From Paenibacillus polymyxa (lineage in GTDB: Bacteria; Bacillota; Bacilli; Paenibacillales; Paenibacillaceae), in the NCBI RefSeq assembly GCF_001719045.1, contig NZ_CP015423.1:1488001-1552000 (forward strand): 64,000 bases of DNA. Direction: 5' to 3'. Shown piece by piece: positions 31,772-40,514 of this stretch. Each line of letters begins with the position of its first letter. The stretch's first letter is position 1. The translations under genes and the position numbers were made by a program. The notes below the pieces were generated by a model. The model did not search any database, was not told the DNA's origin, and saw nothing but the letters and a program-made list of their open reading frames with translations.

Positions 31772-32168
31772 ACAAACCTCTCCTTTTCCTCCGAATAGTT
31801 CTATTTTGTTGAAAAAGAATTAAGAATGTTTGCTTATAGGAGTTAAATTAATGTCCAAATACTTCATATTTCCTTAACAAAATAACTGACACTCCATGAT
31901 ATATATGGAGATAAGAGAAGAAAAACTAATTTTCATATTTGATAAAAACAGAGCATTTAGACCTGATTCATTAGAACCAAAATCATCAGGAATGGTTAGG
32001 GAATCTATATTGAAAGTTAGTTCTTTTATATCATTAGAAAGAAACAAATATGGTTATTTTGTCATAGATAAATGCAAGAATAAAACATATTTGCACGTCC
32101 ATACTATGGACAACATGTCATCTTTCGTTATGAATAGTTATGAAAATGAAGAGAAGGAAGGTCTTTCT
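31772..32168 (+). other. Intergenic region before malic enzyme, with an unusual in-frame open stretch
   Basis: AT-rich DNA between divergent genes. From ATG 31896 the malic enzyme frame stays open for 91 codons without an SD at its head. TTGAAAAAGAATTAAG near 31811 could hold a promoter, but none is convincing. No RNA element seen. Confidence 0.4.
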
Positions 32169-33890
32169 ATGGAAGCATTTTATGTCAATCGCGATGGGTC
32201 ATTATCTACTCCATTACGGGGAAAGGATGTGTTGGCAAATCCCCTTTTGAACAAAGGTGTCGCTTTTACAGAAGAAGAACGCAAGGAGCTGGGTTTGGAA
32301 GGAATCCTTCCTCCAACCGTCCTTTCATTGGAGAAACAGAGCGTACGGGCATATCAGCAGTTTCTAGCACAACCCACCATGCTGCGAAAAAATGCTTCTC
32401 TCAACGACCTTCACAACCGAAATGTCGTACTCTACTACCGGCTGCTAACCGATCATTTGAGTGAAATGCTGCCCGTAGTCTACACGCCGACTGTAGGAAC
32501 CGCGATTCAAGAATATAGTCACGAGTACAACCGCCCTGGAGGCATATATTTGTCGATAGATAACCCGAACGGTATTGGACAAGCATTCCATAATTCTGGT
32601 TTGAGCGGCCATGATGTGGATCTGATCGTCGTGACAGATTCCGAAAGTATTTTAGGGATTGGTGACTGGGGCGTTGGGGGGATTAACATTGCTATCGGCA
32701 AGCTTGCAGTGTATACGGCTGCGGCAGGTATTCATCCCGGGCGGGTGCTGCCAATTGTACTGGATGTAGGTACAAATAATGAAAAGCTGCTGAATGATCC
32801 ACTGTACATCGGAAACCGCCATAAACGGGTTCGCGGAGAAGCCTATAACCAGTTTATTGATACTTTTATCAGCAAAACGTTAGCGCAATTCCCAAAGGCG
32901 CTTTTACATTGGGAAGACGTGGGTAGCGTAAATGCACGCCATATTATAGGAAAATACGGTCAAAGTATACTCACCTTCAACGATGATATACAAGGTACAG
33001 GAGCGGTGACCTTGGCTGCGATTCTTTCGGCGGTGGGTGTCACCAAGACTCCGCTGCTTGAACAAAAAATACTTGTTTTCGGCCCAGGGGCAGCAGGAAT
33101 CGGTAATGCTGATCAAATTCGGGGTGCTATGATCGAGGACGGCCTTTCCGCAGAACATTCCTTCAAGTCCTTTTGGGCCTTTGATTATCGCGGGCTGTTA
33201 ATGGAAGATATGGAAGACGTATTGGAGTATCAGAAACCGTATGTGCGCAATAAGGATGAAGTCAGTTCATGGACCCGGTCGGGTGACGGCAAAATACCAC
33301 TGCTGGAGGTCATCCGTCAGGTGAAGCCTACGATATTGATTGGAACTTCCGGTGTAGCAGGTGCCTTTTCTGAAGAGATCATCAAGGAGATGGCGAAACA
33401 TGTAGAACGCCCGATCATTATGCCCATGTCCAATCCTACAAACCTTGCAGAAGCAGTACCCGAGGATTTGATCCGGTGGACCGATGGCAAAGCACTGATT
33501 GCAACCGGAAGTCCTTTTGAGCCCGTCACCTATAACGGTACGAAATTTGAGATTGGACAGGCGAACAATGCCTTTGTTTTTCCGGGACTGGGTCTGGGTG
33601 CGATTGTGGTTAAAGCCAAAAGGATTACCCCTGCGATGTTTACAGCGGCAGCAGTTGCTGTTGCCAATGGTGTAGATTCGAATACGCCTGGCGGTGCACT
33701 ACTCCCTCATATCCGAAAATTACGCGAAGTTTCGTACGCTGTTGCGATTGCGGTTGCAAAAGCCGCGATACAGGATCAGGTAGCTCAGGCGCACATTTCA
33801 GATGTGGAACAAGCTATACGAGATGCAATGTGGAAACCGGAATATGCCAAGGTCAAAGCTGTGGAAAATGTAATTCATCACCCTCACTAA
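32169..33890 (+). CDS. NAD-dependent malic enzyme (SfcA/MaeA type)
   Basis: Oxidative decarboxylation of malate to pyruvate. ATG 32169 ([10 protein letters not shown]) follows AAGGAAGG and matches the usual start of MaeA-type enzymes ([20 protein letters not shown]), giving 573 residues, the normal length. Visible motifs: [33 protein letters not shown] (metal-binding Asp pair) and the Rossmann [16 protein letters not shown]. Monocistronic between the polysaccharide locus and the thiamine operon. Confidence 0.93.
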   Translation: MEAFYVNRDGSLSTPLRGKDVLANPLLNKGVAFTEEERKELGLEGILPPTVLSLEKQSVRAYQQFLAQPTMLRKNASLNDLHNRNVVLYYRLLTDHLSEMLPVVYTPTVGTAIQEYSHEYNRPGGIYLSIDNPNGIGQAFHNSGLSGHDVDLIVVTDSESILGIGDWGVGGINIAIGKLAVYTAAAGIHPGRVLPIVLDVGTNNEKLLNDPLYIGNRHKRVRGEAYNQFIDTFISKTLAQFPKALLHWEDVGSVNARHIIGKYGQSILTFNDDIQGTGAVTLAAILSAVGVTKTPLLEQKILVFGPGAAGIGNADQIRGAMIEDGLSAEHSFKSFWAFDYRGLLMEDMEDVLEYQKPYVRNKDEVSSWTRSGDGKIPLLEVIRQVKPTILIGTSGVAGAFSEEIIKEMAKHVERPIIMPMSNPTNLAEAVPEDLIRWTDGKALIATGSPFEPVTYNGTKFEIGQANNAFVFPGLGLGAIVVKAKRITPAMFTAAAVAVANGVDSNTPGGALLPHIRKLREVSYAVAIAVAKAAIQDQVAQAHISDVEQAIRDAMWKPEYAKVKAVENVIHHPH

Positions 33891-33937
33891 GCCCAAAACA
33901 CCTAACTAGAGGAAATTTCATATTTTGCACACTATGT

Positions 33938-33966
33938 TTGACATAGCGTATGAACGTATGTACAGT
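33938..33966 (+). promoter_or_regulatory. Sigma-A promoter of the thiamine operon
   Basis: TTGACA (33938-33943), a 17-nt spacer and TACAGT (33961-33966), just upstream of the TPP riboswitch. Confidence 0.75.
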
Positions 33967-33987
33967 AATAGTCAAAAGAATAGAAGT

Positions 33988-34076
33988 CCACTAGGGGAGC
34001 CGCTATGGCTGAGACAAGAACGTATCTTGGACCCTTTGAACCTGATCTAGTTCGTACTAGCGTAGGAAAGTGGAGC
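33988..34076 (+). ncRNA. TPP riboswitch (thi box)
   Basis: Conserved elements in order: CTAGGGGAGC, GGCTGAGACAAG, GGACCCTTTGAACCTGATCT, then CGTAGGAAAGTGGA. These are the core of the thiamine pyrophosphate aptamer. It precedes a terminator and the tenA-thiM-thiD-thiE operon, so TPP should switch the operon off. Confidence 0.95.
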
Positions 34077-34126
34077 CTTCGTATATAAGGTTTCAAACGT
34101 TTTTTTGCGTATTGGGCCTATTGTTG

Positions 34127-34158
34127 AAGCCGCTCCCATTTTTCCGGGGCGGCTTTTT
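34127..34158 (+). terminator. Riboswitch-controlled terminator
   Basis: AAGCCGCTCCC, a short loop, GGGGCGGCTTTTT. It stands between the TPP aptamer and tenA, as expected for the expression platform. Confidence 0.88.
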
Positions 34159-34223
34159 AGCGTTGTTCCGGAATTATATTCTTACAGGACTTCTTGCTCT
34201 TCAATTTGATGGAGGTGGGGAAA

Positions 34224-34913
34224 TTGAGTTTTACAGAAGAACTCCGTCGGCAGGCGGACGGCATTTTTCAAGCGATTTTTGAGCACCCCTTTGTGAGAGG
34301 TATTGCTGAAGGAAGTTTGACAAGGGGACAGCTGATTCATTATGTAAAACAGGACTTTGAATATTTGAACGCCTACATGCGGATATACGGCATCGCAATC
34401 TCCAAATGCACGAATCGGGAGGACATGGCTGTATTTAATGAACAAATCTCTTTTATTCTCCACAGCGAGGTTCATCCGCATCAAAATTTCTGTGCTGTCG
34501 CAGGGGTGACCTATGAAGAGTTGCAGGGATATCCGCTCGCTCCGTCGGCTCATCACTATATCCGTCACATGCTGACGGTTGCGCATGAGGGTAGCCTGGG
34601 CGAGATCTTGGCTGTGCTGCTGCCATGTATGTGGACGTATGCCGAGATTGGTCGCAGGCTGCTGGATGAAGTAAAGCCGGATGAGTCTCATCCGTTCAAT
34701 GAATGGATTGGCTTCTATGGAGACCAGCTTGATGATACAACACTCAAGTTCCGAGAACGTGTAGATGCTTGGGCGGAAGACGCAACGACTGCTGAGCAGG
34801 AGCGGATGATTGAGCATTTTATACTGAGCTGCCAGCTGGAATATAAGTTCTGGGATATGGCTTATAAGCAGGAAGAATGGCCGGTCCAGATGCAGGCAGC
34901 GGTCTTGGAATAG
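34224..34913 (+). CDS. tenA: Thiaminase II / aminopyrimidine aminohydrolase
   Basis: Salvages the pyrimidine half of degraded thiamine. I choose TTG 34224 (MSFTEELRRQ), because GGAGG lies 8 nt upstream; ATG 34209 lacks an SD. 229 residues, all-helical family. Typical stretches: HPFVRGIAEGSL, YVKQDFEYLNAY and LPCMWTYAEIG, with the active-site Cys expected in LSCQLEYKFWDMA. First gene under the TPP riboswitch; 74 bp before thiM. Confidence 0.94.
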   Translation: MSFTEELRRQADGIFQAIFEHPFVRGIAEGSLTRGQLIHYVKQDFEYLNAYMRIYGIAISKCTNREDMAVFNEQISFILHSEVHPHQNFCAVAGVTYEELQGYPLAPSAHHYIRHMLTVAHEGSLGEILAVLLPCMWTYAEIGRRLLDEVKPDESHPFNEWIGFYGDQLDDTTLKFRERVDAWAEDATTAEQERMIEHFILSCQLEYKFWDMAYKQEEWPVQMQAAVLE

Positions 34914-34987
34914 TCAGCCTGGCGATTCGATGCGTGAAGTACGGTTAATGCCCTGTTGAACCACCAACTATAGAGAGGATAATCATT

Positions 34988-35830
34988 ATGAGTACATGGG
35001 AAAAAAGTTATTCGGATCTCCTGACGAAGGTACAAAACAGCAAACCCCTCGTTCACAATATGACCAATGTGGTAGTCACCAACTTTACGGCCAACGGTCT
35101 GTATGCATTGGGCGCCTCCCCGGTGATGGCCTATGCACCTGAGGAAGTAGCAGATATGGCAAAAATAGCAGGCGCCGTCGTGTTAAACATCGGTACACTG
35201 AACCGCGAACTGGTGGATGCCATGATCATTGCTGGACAATCGGCGAATGCACACGGTGTTCCGGTGCTGCTAGATCCGGTCGGTGCGGGAGCAACAAGCT
35301 TTAGAACTGAATCGGCACTGCGAATCCTGAGTGAAGTCAAAATCTCATTGGTGCGGGGCAATGCAGCCGAAGTCGCACATCTTGTTGGAGAAGCGCGTGA
35401 GATTAAAGGCGTAGATGCCGGTGACAGTGCTGACAGCGGCCATGTCGATCTGGCAATTCGGGTTGCTCGAACGCTCAATACGATGGTTGTCATTACTGGA
35501 AAAGAGGACGTCATCACTGATGGGGCCGAAGCACGAATGATTAGCGGCGGAGACGCGCTGCTCACGAAGGTAACCGGAGCAGGCTGCCTGCTGACCTCTG
35601 TGTTGGGTGCCTTTGCAGCTGTTGAACCCAACCTGCTGCTCGCAGGTACAGCAGGTTTGGCATTTTACGGTGCAGCAGCTTCTCGAGCCGCAGCACGTAC
35701 CGCAGAGCTGGGGCCCGGCAGCTTCCAGATTGCCTTTCACGACGAGCTGGCCAAACTGCATACAGGTTCACTAGAGGGGCATGTCTCGATCCATGAAGCC
35801 GGAACAACAGCAGCAGGTGGTGCGCGATGA
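34988..35830 (+). CDS. thiM: Hydroxyethylthiazole kinase
   Basis: Phosphorylates the thiazole moiety of thiamine for salvage. 280 residues; [19 protein letters not shown] at the N-terminus, [14 protein letters not shown] and [14 protein letters not shown] (catalytic Cys and anion hole) identify the family. SD GAGAGGAT. Its stop overlaps thiD by 4 bp. Confidence 0.96.
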   Translation: MSTWEKSYSDLLTKVQNSKPLVHNMTNVVVTNFTANGLYALGASPVMAYAPEEVADMAKIAGAVVLNIGTLNRELVDAMIIAGQSANAHGVPVLLDPVGAGATSFRTESALRILSEVKISLVRGNAAEVAHLVGEAREIKGVDAGDSADSGHVDLAIRVARTLNTMVVITGKEDVITDGAEARMISGGDALLTKVTGAGCLLTSVLGAFAAVEPNLLLAGTAGLAFYGAAASRAAARTAELGPGSFQIAFHDELAKLHTGSLEGHVSIHEAGTTAAGGAR

Positions 35831-36657
35831 CAGACGTTCGTGTACCCAGAGCGCTGACGATTGCTGGTTCGGACAGTGGCGGCGGGGCCGGAATTCAAGC
35901 CGATCTCAAAACCTTTCAAGAACTTGGCGTATACGGCATGTCGGCTATTACGGCTATTACCGTACAGAATACCTTAGGAGTCCACGGCGTATATCCGCTA
36001 CCAGAGGAAGCAACAGCGGAACAGATCGAAGCCGTAGGATTAGACCTTGGAGTGGATGCCCTGAAGACTGGCATGCTGTTTAATGCCGGCATCATCCGTC
36101 TTGTGAGCGAGCAGATCCGAAAGTTCGGCTGGAAAAAGGTCGTCGTCGATCCCGTGATGATTGCCAAGGGAGGCGCTGAACTGCTGCAGCTGGAAGCGGT
36201 GCAGGCTTTGAAGGACGACCTGCTCCCCTTGGCCCTGGTCGTTACACCGAATATCCCGGAGGCGGAAGCCCTGACAGGGATCAGTATCGATACGATGGAG
36301 GATCGCCGCGAGGCTGCGAGACATATTAGCAGTATGGGACCAAAATTCGTTGTGATCAAGGGTGGCCACGCTGACGAGAGCGAGAGCAGCGGACAGATTG
36401 TTGACCTGCTTTTTGACGGAACCGCCTTTATAGAGCTGAGCGGCAAGCGAGTACGGACTGTCCATACACACGGAACAGGGTGCACTTTCTCGGCAGCGAT
36501 TACCGCGGAATTAGGGAAAGGGATGTCTGTACCGGAGGCTATCTCGAATGGTAAAGCCTTCATCCAGGCGGCGATTGAGGATACGTTGTCTCTGGGACAG
36601 GGACACGGCCCAACCAATCATTGGGCCTACCGACGTCGTCAGGAGATGCTTCTATGA
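35827..36657 (+). CDS. thiD: Hydroxymethylpyrimidine/phosphomethylpyrimidine kinase
   Basis: Two-step kinase making HMP diphosphate for thiamine synthesis. 276 residues, ribokinase fold: [41 protein letters not shown] (catalytic Cys). ATGA overlaps link it to thiM before and thiE after. Confidence 0.96.
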   Translation: MTDVRVPRALTIAGSDSGGGAGIQADLKTFQELGVYGMSAITAITVQNTLGVHGVYPLPEEATAEQIEAVGLDLGVDALKTGMLFNAGIIRLVSEQIRKFGWKKVVVDPVMIAKGGAELLQLEAVQALKDDLLPLALVVTPNIPEAEALTGISIDTMEDRREAARHISSMGPKFVVIKGGHADESESSGQIVDLLFDGTAFIELSGKRVRTVHTHGTGCTFSAAITAELGKGMSVPEAISNGKAFIQAAIEDTLSLGQGHGPTNHWAYRRRQEMLL

Positions 36658-37367
36658 GCGGCAGAATATTGTCAGAGGTGGTGCGCCGCCATCTACAGAT
36701 ATACCTGGTGCTTGGAAGCGTGAATTGCCTCGCGGAACCAGTCTGGGTCGTGCAAGAGGCTCTGGCTGGCGGGGCAACCATGGTCCAGTTCCGAGAAAAG
36801 GGTCTCGGCGCGTTAACGGGCGTTCCTATGTTCGAACTCGCGCGCCAGCTACAGGAACTGTGCCGTCACGCTGGTGTCCCCTTCATCATCAATGACGATG
36901 TGGAGTTGGCTCTTGAACTCGACGCCGACGGTGTTCACATCGGTCAGGACGATGAATCCGCCGATTCCGTCCGCGAGCGAATCGGAAATCGAATTTTAGG
37001 CGTCTCCGCCCATACCATTGAGGAAGCACGTCGAGCCATCCTGCAAGGTGCTGATTATCTCGGCGTCGGGCCAATCTATCCCACCATCTCGAAAGATGAT
37101 GCCCATGCCGTACAGGGACCGGCAATTTTATATGAGATGCGTAAAGCGGGAATTGATGTGCCGATTGTTGGGATCGGAGGTATTACAGTGGACCGTGTTG
37201 AGGAAGTCGCACGTGCAGGTGCAGATGGTGTAGCGGTGATTTCAGCCGTGACACAGACAGAGCAGGTTAGAGGTGCGGTCAAGGATTTAAAGAAAAATAT
37301 GGTCTCATTTCTCAATGATCCGATCTACATGTTTGATATTGATTCAACAGATCATCCAGCTTTTTAG
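36654..37367 (+). CDS. thiE: Thiamine-phosphate synthase
   Basis: Joins HMP-PP and thiazole phosphate. ATG 36654 overlaps the thiD stop and has AGGAGATG upstream; the frame runs further upstream but only inside thiD. 237 residues, TIM barrel: MVQFREK, VHIGQDD, LGVGPIYPT, VGIGGIT. The last ~25 residues extend beyond the usual end, and the final 56 bp overlap a small gene on the other strand. Confidence 0.95.
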   Translation: MSGRILSEVVRRHLQIYLVLGSVNCLAEPVWVVQEALAGGATMVQFREKGLGALTGVPMFELARQLQELCRHAGVPFIINDDVELALELDADGVHIGQDDESADSVRERIGNRILGVSAHTIEEARRAILQGADYLGVGPIYPTISKDDAHAVQGPAILYEMRKAGIDVPIVGIGGITVDRVEEVARAGADGVAVISAVTQTEQVRGAVKDLKKNMVSFLNDPIYMFDIDSTDHPAF

Positions 37368-37479
37368 ATTGTTCTATTACTTTGGGATGCGTTAAAAATC
37401 CATACTTTTTCTGGACCTGGTACAGTTTCTTCCTAGCCCTTTCGACACAAAGTAAAGTCACACTTTGATTCATCAGCAT
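37312..37479 (-). CDS. Small Spo0E-family aspartyl-phosphate phosphatase
   Basis: 55 residues, below usual gene-caller limits. The ATG at 37479 (or 37473) has TAGGAGGG upstream. The core KYGFLTHPKVIEQSKKLDDL matches the Spo0E signature (helix, short loop, helix with SQ-E-LD; here SKKLDDLL, so Gln and Glu are Lys). Family members dephosphorylate Spo0A-P and delay sporulation. It ends inside thiE (56-bp antisense overlap). Start and motif make it likely real; the substrate is inferred. Confidence 0.75.
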   Translation of the reverse strand: MLMNQSVTLLCVERARKKLYQVQKKYGFLTHPKVIEQSKKLDDLLNQYQTCRSDH

Positions 37480-37601
37480 GATCCCTCCTATATGTCATAT
37501 TTTATAACAAAAAGACGTTTTTTGGATTTTCGAATGATGCGCCTAACAAAAAAAGAACATCACAAAAGTTTGCATAAACAGCAAAGCCCCAAAATCCACG
37601 T

Positions 37602-37648
37602 AAAAAAGCCTCCGTCCCCCCTAATAAAGCGGGACCGAGGCTCTTTTT
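37602..37648 (-). terminator. Intrinsic terminator after the quorum-sensing pair
   Basis: AAAAAGCCTCCGTCCC pairs with GGGACCGAGGCTCTTTTT. On the minus strand it ends the transcript of the peptide gene at 37693. Confidence 0.85.
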
Positions 37649-37692
37649 CATAAAAAGATTCAATGAATATTAGAACATACAACCTAACCGTT

Positions 37693-37815
37693 TTAAGCAC
37701 CTCCAATTTGTACTTGAGGCGTTATTCTTTGATTTTGGTTATGCGACTGAACAGGCATTGATAAAATAAACAAGAAGCTAGCTGCGATGACCAGCAGAAT
37801 CATTTTTTTCAACAT
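37693..37815 (-). CDS. Secreted pro-peptide, predicted quorum-sensing signal (AloP/Phr-like)
   Basis: 40 residues, too short for most gene callers. ATG 37815 follows AAAAGGTGTGG. Lys-rich start (MLKKM), a hydrophobic signal core (ILLVIAASFLFILSM), a signal-peptidase-like PVQS, then a short polar tail ending TPQVQIGGA. This is the layout of Phr, AimP and AloP pro-peptides, whose C-terminal 5-10 residues become the signal. It overlaps the end of the regulator gene by 38 bp in the same direction, which is typical of receptor-signal pairs. Mature form and processing are not known from sequence. Confidence 0.72.
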   Translation of the reverse strand: MLKKMILLVIAASFLFILSMPVQSHNQNQRITPQVQIGGA

Positions 37816-39196
37816 TGTCTAACCACACCTTTTCTAATAGTTTGAAATACTCTTCCCTTGTTTCGGGAAGCGCATGTGCTTGGAAATGTGCAAAAAGTCC
37901 CGTACAGTTTATAAAATAAGTCTCATTATTTAGTATGTGAGCTTTTACCAATGCATATATTAAGTGTTTAAAGCCATCATTGAACATTCCCCGTCTTAAA
38001 TAGTAATAAGCCAGTTCGTAACCAAACCATGCAAAATAATCCGGCATCACTTGTTGGGTGTACATATCAGTAGATTGTGATAGCAGAGCAAAAGAATTAA
38101 TCTCCACTTCAAAACGTGAAAGGACATCATTGATATCTATTGCATATCGGTTAGCAGCTATCATAACGTTCAGCAACTTGGATAGCTTTTCATTCTCGGA
38201 AGTGATTGATGTGGATGCAATATATTCAACATAATGAGGAAGCACATTCGTATCTCCAGATAGGAGTTTATTTACATAAGTATTACCTTCTGCCCAATGC
38301 TTGAACAAGTTGACCCAGTGTTGAGTTTTCTGGTCTGTCTCGATCACCCAATCTAAATCTGCGTAGGCATTTGTAAATTGTAATGCTTGCTGATAATCGC
38401 CTTGGGCTTCACAGACACTCGCACACAGTAAATCAGCATAGGTAATGTACACAAACATCGGGCGACTCAGCCTCTTTTCAGACTCCTCCCACTCTCGCTT
38501 TTTCTGTTGATGTTTCAAAGAATATTGGATCTCCGCTTTGGCTCTCATTTTCCGAGCAGTTGCATCGAGCTTGTCCCATTCACGCAGAGAACGATACACA
38601 TTCGCCAAATCTTTTAACGCATCGAGTTGATCTATTTCATTCAGACGTTCGACAAAGGGTTCAAATCGTGTAGCCGCCTTGAGATTTCGAATCTGATTGT
38701 TACCCACCTGAATGGTAAACATACGATACTGACAGATAGCCAAACGTTCAGAATGCTGGTACTTCTCGCCTTCCGCAATCCCTTCGTAGAGCAACAATGC
38801 AGCATTGTGCTGACCTTGTGCGAATAATTTTTCTGCTGCATCAAATAACTTTGGGGAATATAGAAGGTTGTCCATAATATGTCCCACTACAAGCTGGATA
38901 GCATCCAACTTGTCCAGTTCCGCACAGCGAAACAATAACGGCTCAATTCGCCTCCAATCCGGGGAACGCTCAATGATGTAGTTATCTATGTATAGTTCGT
39001 AAAAAAAACCTTCTGGTAGTCCCATAGCCCAAGTGATTCGATCAAGCTGATGTATAGCAACAGGACGATGCTTGGCAATCCAATTATTAAGTGTTCTTTG
39101 GTGAACACCTGAATGTTCGGCAAATTGTGCCAGCGTCAAATTGTTTTCCCCTAAATAATCCTCTAACTTCGTCAAAATCGTAGGTGTATGTCCCAA
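37778..39196 (-). CDS. RNPP-type HTH-TPR regulator (AloR/AimR-like), predicted peptide receptor
   Basis: 472 residues from TTG 39196, which has AAGGGTGG 7 nt upstream; ATG 39214 is in frame but lacks an SD. Residues ~10-60 form an HTH (LTLAQFAEHSGVHQRTLNNW). The rest is helical with TPR-like repeats, for example AEKLFAQGQHNAALLLYEGI, YRSLREWDKLD, AQGDYQQALQFTNAYAD and YYLRRGMFNDGFKHL. This is the RNPP plan (PlcR, NprR, AimR), and Paenibacillus polymyxa is known to carry many AimR-like AloR proteins with AloP peptides. The peptide gene follows with overlap. DNA targets are unknown. Confidence 0.82.
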   Translation of the reverse strand: MGHTPTILTKLEDYLGENNLTLAQFAEHSGVHQRTLNNWIAKHRPVAIHQLDRITWAMGLPEGFFYELYIDNYIIERSPDWRRIEPLLFRCAELDKLDAIQLVVGHIMDNLLYSPKLFDAAEKLFAQGQHNAALLLYEGIAEGEKYQHSERLAICQYRMFTIQVGNNQIRNLKAATRFEPFVERLNEIDQLDALKDLANVYRSLREWDKLDATARKMRAKAEIQYSLKHQQKKREWEESEKRLSRPMFVYITYADLLCASVCEAQGDYQQALQFTNAYADLDWVIETDQKTQHWVNLFKHWAEGNTYVNKLLSGDTNVLPHYVEYIASTSITSENEKLSKLLNVMIAANRYAIDINDVLSRFEVEINSFALLSQSTDMYTQQVMPDYFAWFGYELAYYYLRRGMFNDGFKHLIYALVKAHILNNETYFINCTGLFAHFQAHALPETREEYFKLLEKVWLDNVEKNDSAGHRS

Positions 39197-39247
39197 GTCA
39201 TAACCACCCTTCATACAAAAAATCCAAATTTTATACTTTCACCTCAA

Positions 39248-39276
39248 ATTATTCACCAAGTTTTAACATGTGTCAA
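39248..39276 (-). promoter_or_regulatory. Promoter of the regulator/peptide pair
   Basis: On the minus strand, TTGACA (39276-39271), a 17-nt spacer and AATAAT (39253-39248). Confidence 0.65.
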
Positions 39277-39354
39277 CATTTTTCTTCCATTATTCCTACT
39301 ATATAAACTTTAATATGGAAATTAATAACCACTAACATGAAGTCCCTTTTGGAA

Positions 39355-40329
39355 TCAGGTGGTCGCTCGCTCTACTAATTTGAATTCCAGATGATGTATC
39401 GTTTCATCCAGCCCTTCGAGGGCATTTCGAATCATAATGAACGCATTCTCAGCTTGCTTGTCTATCGGGTAATGAATCGTAGTTAAATCAAGCAAATGCG
39501 AGATTTCGGTGTTATCAAAGCCTACTACTGCAAAATCACTCGGTACAGAAACACCTAGCCTACGCGCTTCAGTCAAAAGACCTGCTGCCAAATAATCCGT
39601 AGAACAGGCAAAGGCGTCCGGCCTGTCTGTTTGTGCTCGTTCTGCCCACCAATGAGCTATTTGTTCACCAGCTGCTATTGAATTTAAATCATAAAAATGC
39701 GGGAAGGCCTCAGCGTCCAAATCATATTTTTCGCAAAAGTCATGATAAGCTCGAATGCGTTCTTTTGTATTCAACCCCCGCATGCTGCCGTACACATTCA
39801 CAATTTTCCGATATCCTCGGGCGTACAAATGTTCCAATGCCAGCGTATAGCCCTGATACTGATCCATAAATACAGACGGGATTGCCTCAATGTTTACACG
39901 CTGCCAGGTCACAATCGGACCATATTTTGTATAATGCTCAATCACACTCCACTCATTAACACGAATCATACAGACCAAAGCGTCCAGTTGCTTTCTCCGC
40001 AACATTTCCAGCGCTTCAAGTTCTCGACCTTTCTCCCCATTCGTAATAAACAGCGCTATATTAAAGCCATGCTCCTGGGCATACATTGTAAATCCACGCA
40101 CAAATAAACCCAATGAATCATTAAAAGAAAGTGAAATAATCCCTATGAGCTTGGTCATGCCCTTTTTTAAAGATACCGCATTTAAATTGGGAACATAATC
40201 CAGCCGATCTATGACCTCCTGCACACGCTGCCTTGTGGGTTCACTCACGTACGGATGGTTGTTAATGACACGGGACACCGTAGCCGAGGATACCCCCGCC
40301 AGCTTTGCAATTTCATGAATATTCGCCAT
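39355..40329 (-). CDS. LacI-family repressor, likely controlling the GH4 gene
   Basis: ATG 40329 (MANIHEIAKLAG) follows GAGGTGAG. 324 residues: HTH ANIHEIAKLAGVSSATVSRV, hinge DYVPNLNAVSLKKG, and an effector-binding domain. It is a paralogue of the repressor at 12677-13648 over its whole length. Divergent from the GH4 6-phospho-glucosidase, whose promoter contains an 18-bp perfect palindrome. Likely inducer: a phosphorylated beta-glucoside (inference). Confidence 0.9.
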   Translation of the reverse strand: MANIHEIAKLAGVSSATVSRVINNHPYVSEPTRQRVQEVIDRLDYVPNLNAVSLKKGMTKLIGIISLSFNDSLGLFVRGFTMYAQEHGFNIALFITNGEKGRELEALEMLRRKQLDALVCMIRVNEWSVIEHYTKYGPIVTWQRVNIEAIPSVFMDQYQGYTLALEHLYARGYRKIVNVYGSMRGLNTKERIRAYHDFCEKYDLDAEAFPHFYDLNSIAAGEQIAHWWAERAQTDRPDAFACSTDYLAAGLLTEARRLGVSVPSDFAVVGFDNTEISHLLDLTTIHYPIDKQAENAFIMIRNALEGLDETIHHLEFKLVERATT

Positions 40330-40431
40330 TTTTCTCACCTCGTTCTTTCTATTTTAGCATGTTCGTGTTTAGCATGTTCGTCGTGTCCGCCCTATAATTG
40401 TCACCTCCCAAAATAAGTTTTTTAAAAGCGC

Positions 40432-40460
40432 TTGACCTGTAATGCATTACAGGGATTACA
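40432..40460 (+). promoter_or_regulatory. GH4 gene promoter
   Basis: TTGACC (40432-40437), 17 nt, then a poor -10, ATTACA (40455-40460). The spacer is filled by the operator palindrome, as at bglA. Confidence 0.5.
40436..40453. promoter_or_regulatory. 18-bp perfect palindrome, predicted LacI-family operator
   Basis: CCTGTAATGCATTACAGG is its own reverse complement. Its core TGTAATGCATTACA closely matches TGAAACGCGTTACA at the bglA promoter (consensus TGWAAYGCRTTACA). Confidence 0.8.
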
Positions 40461-40514
40461 GTGAATTTGTGCTTAAGAAAGCGGTTTACAAAACATACTT
40501 AGGAGGCACTAACT

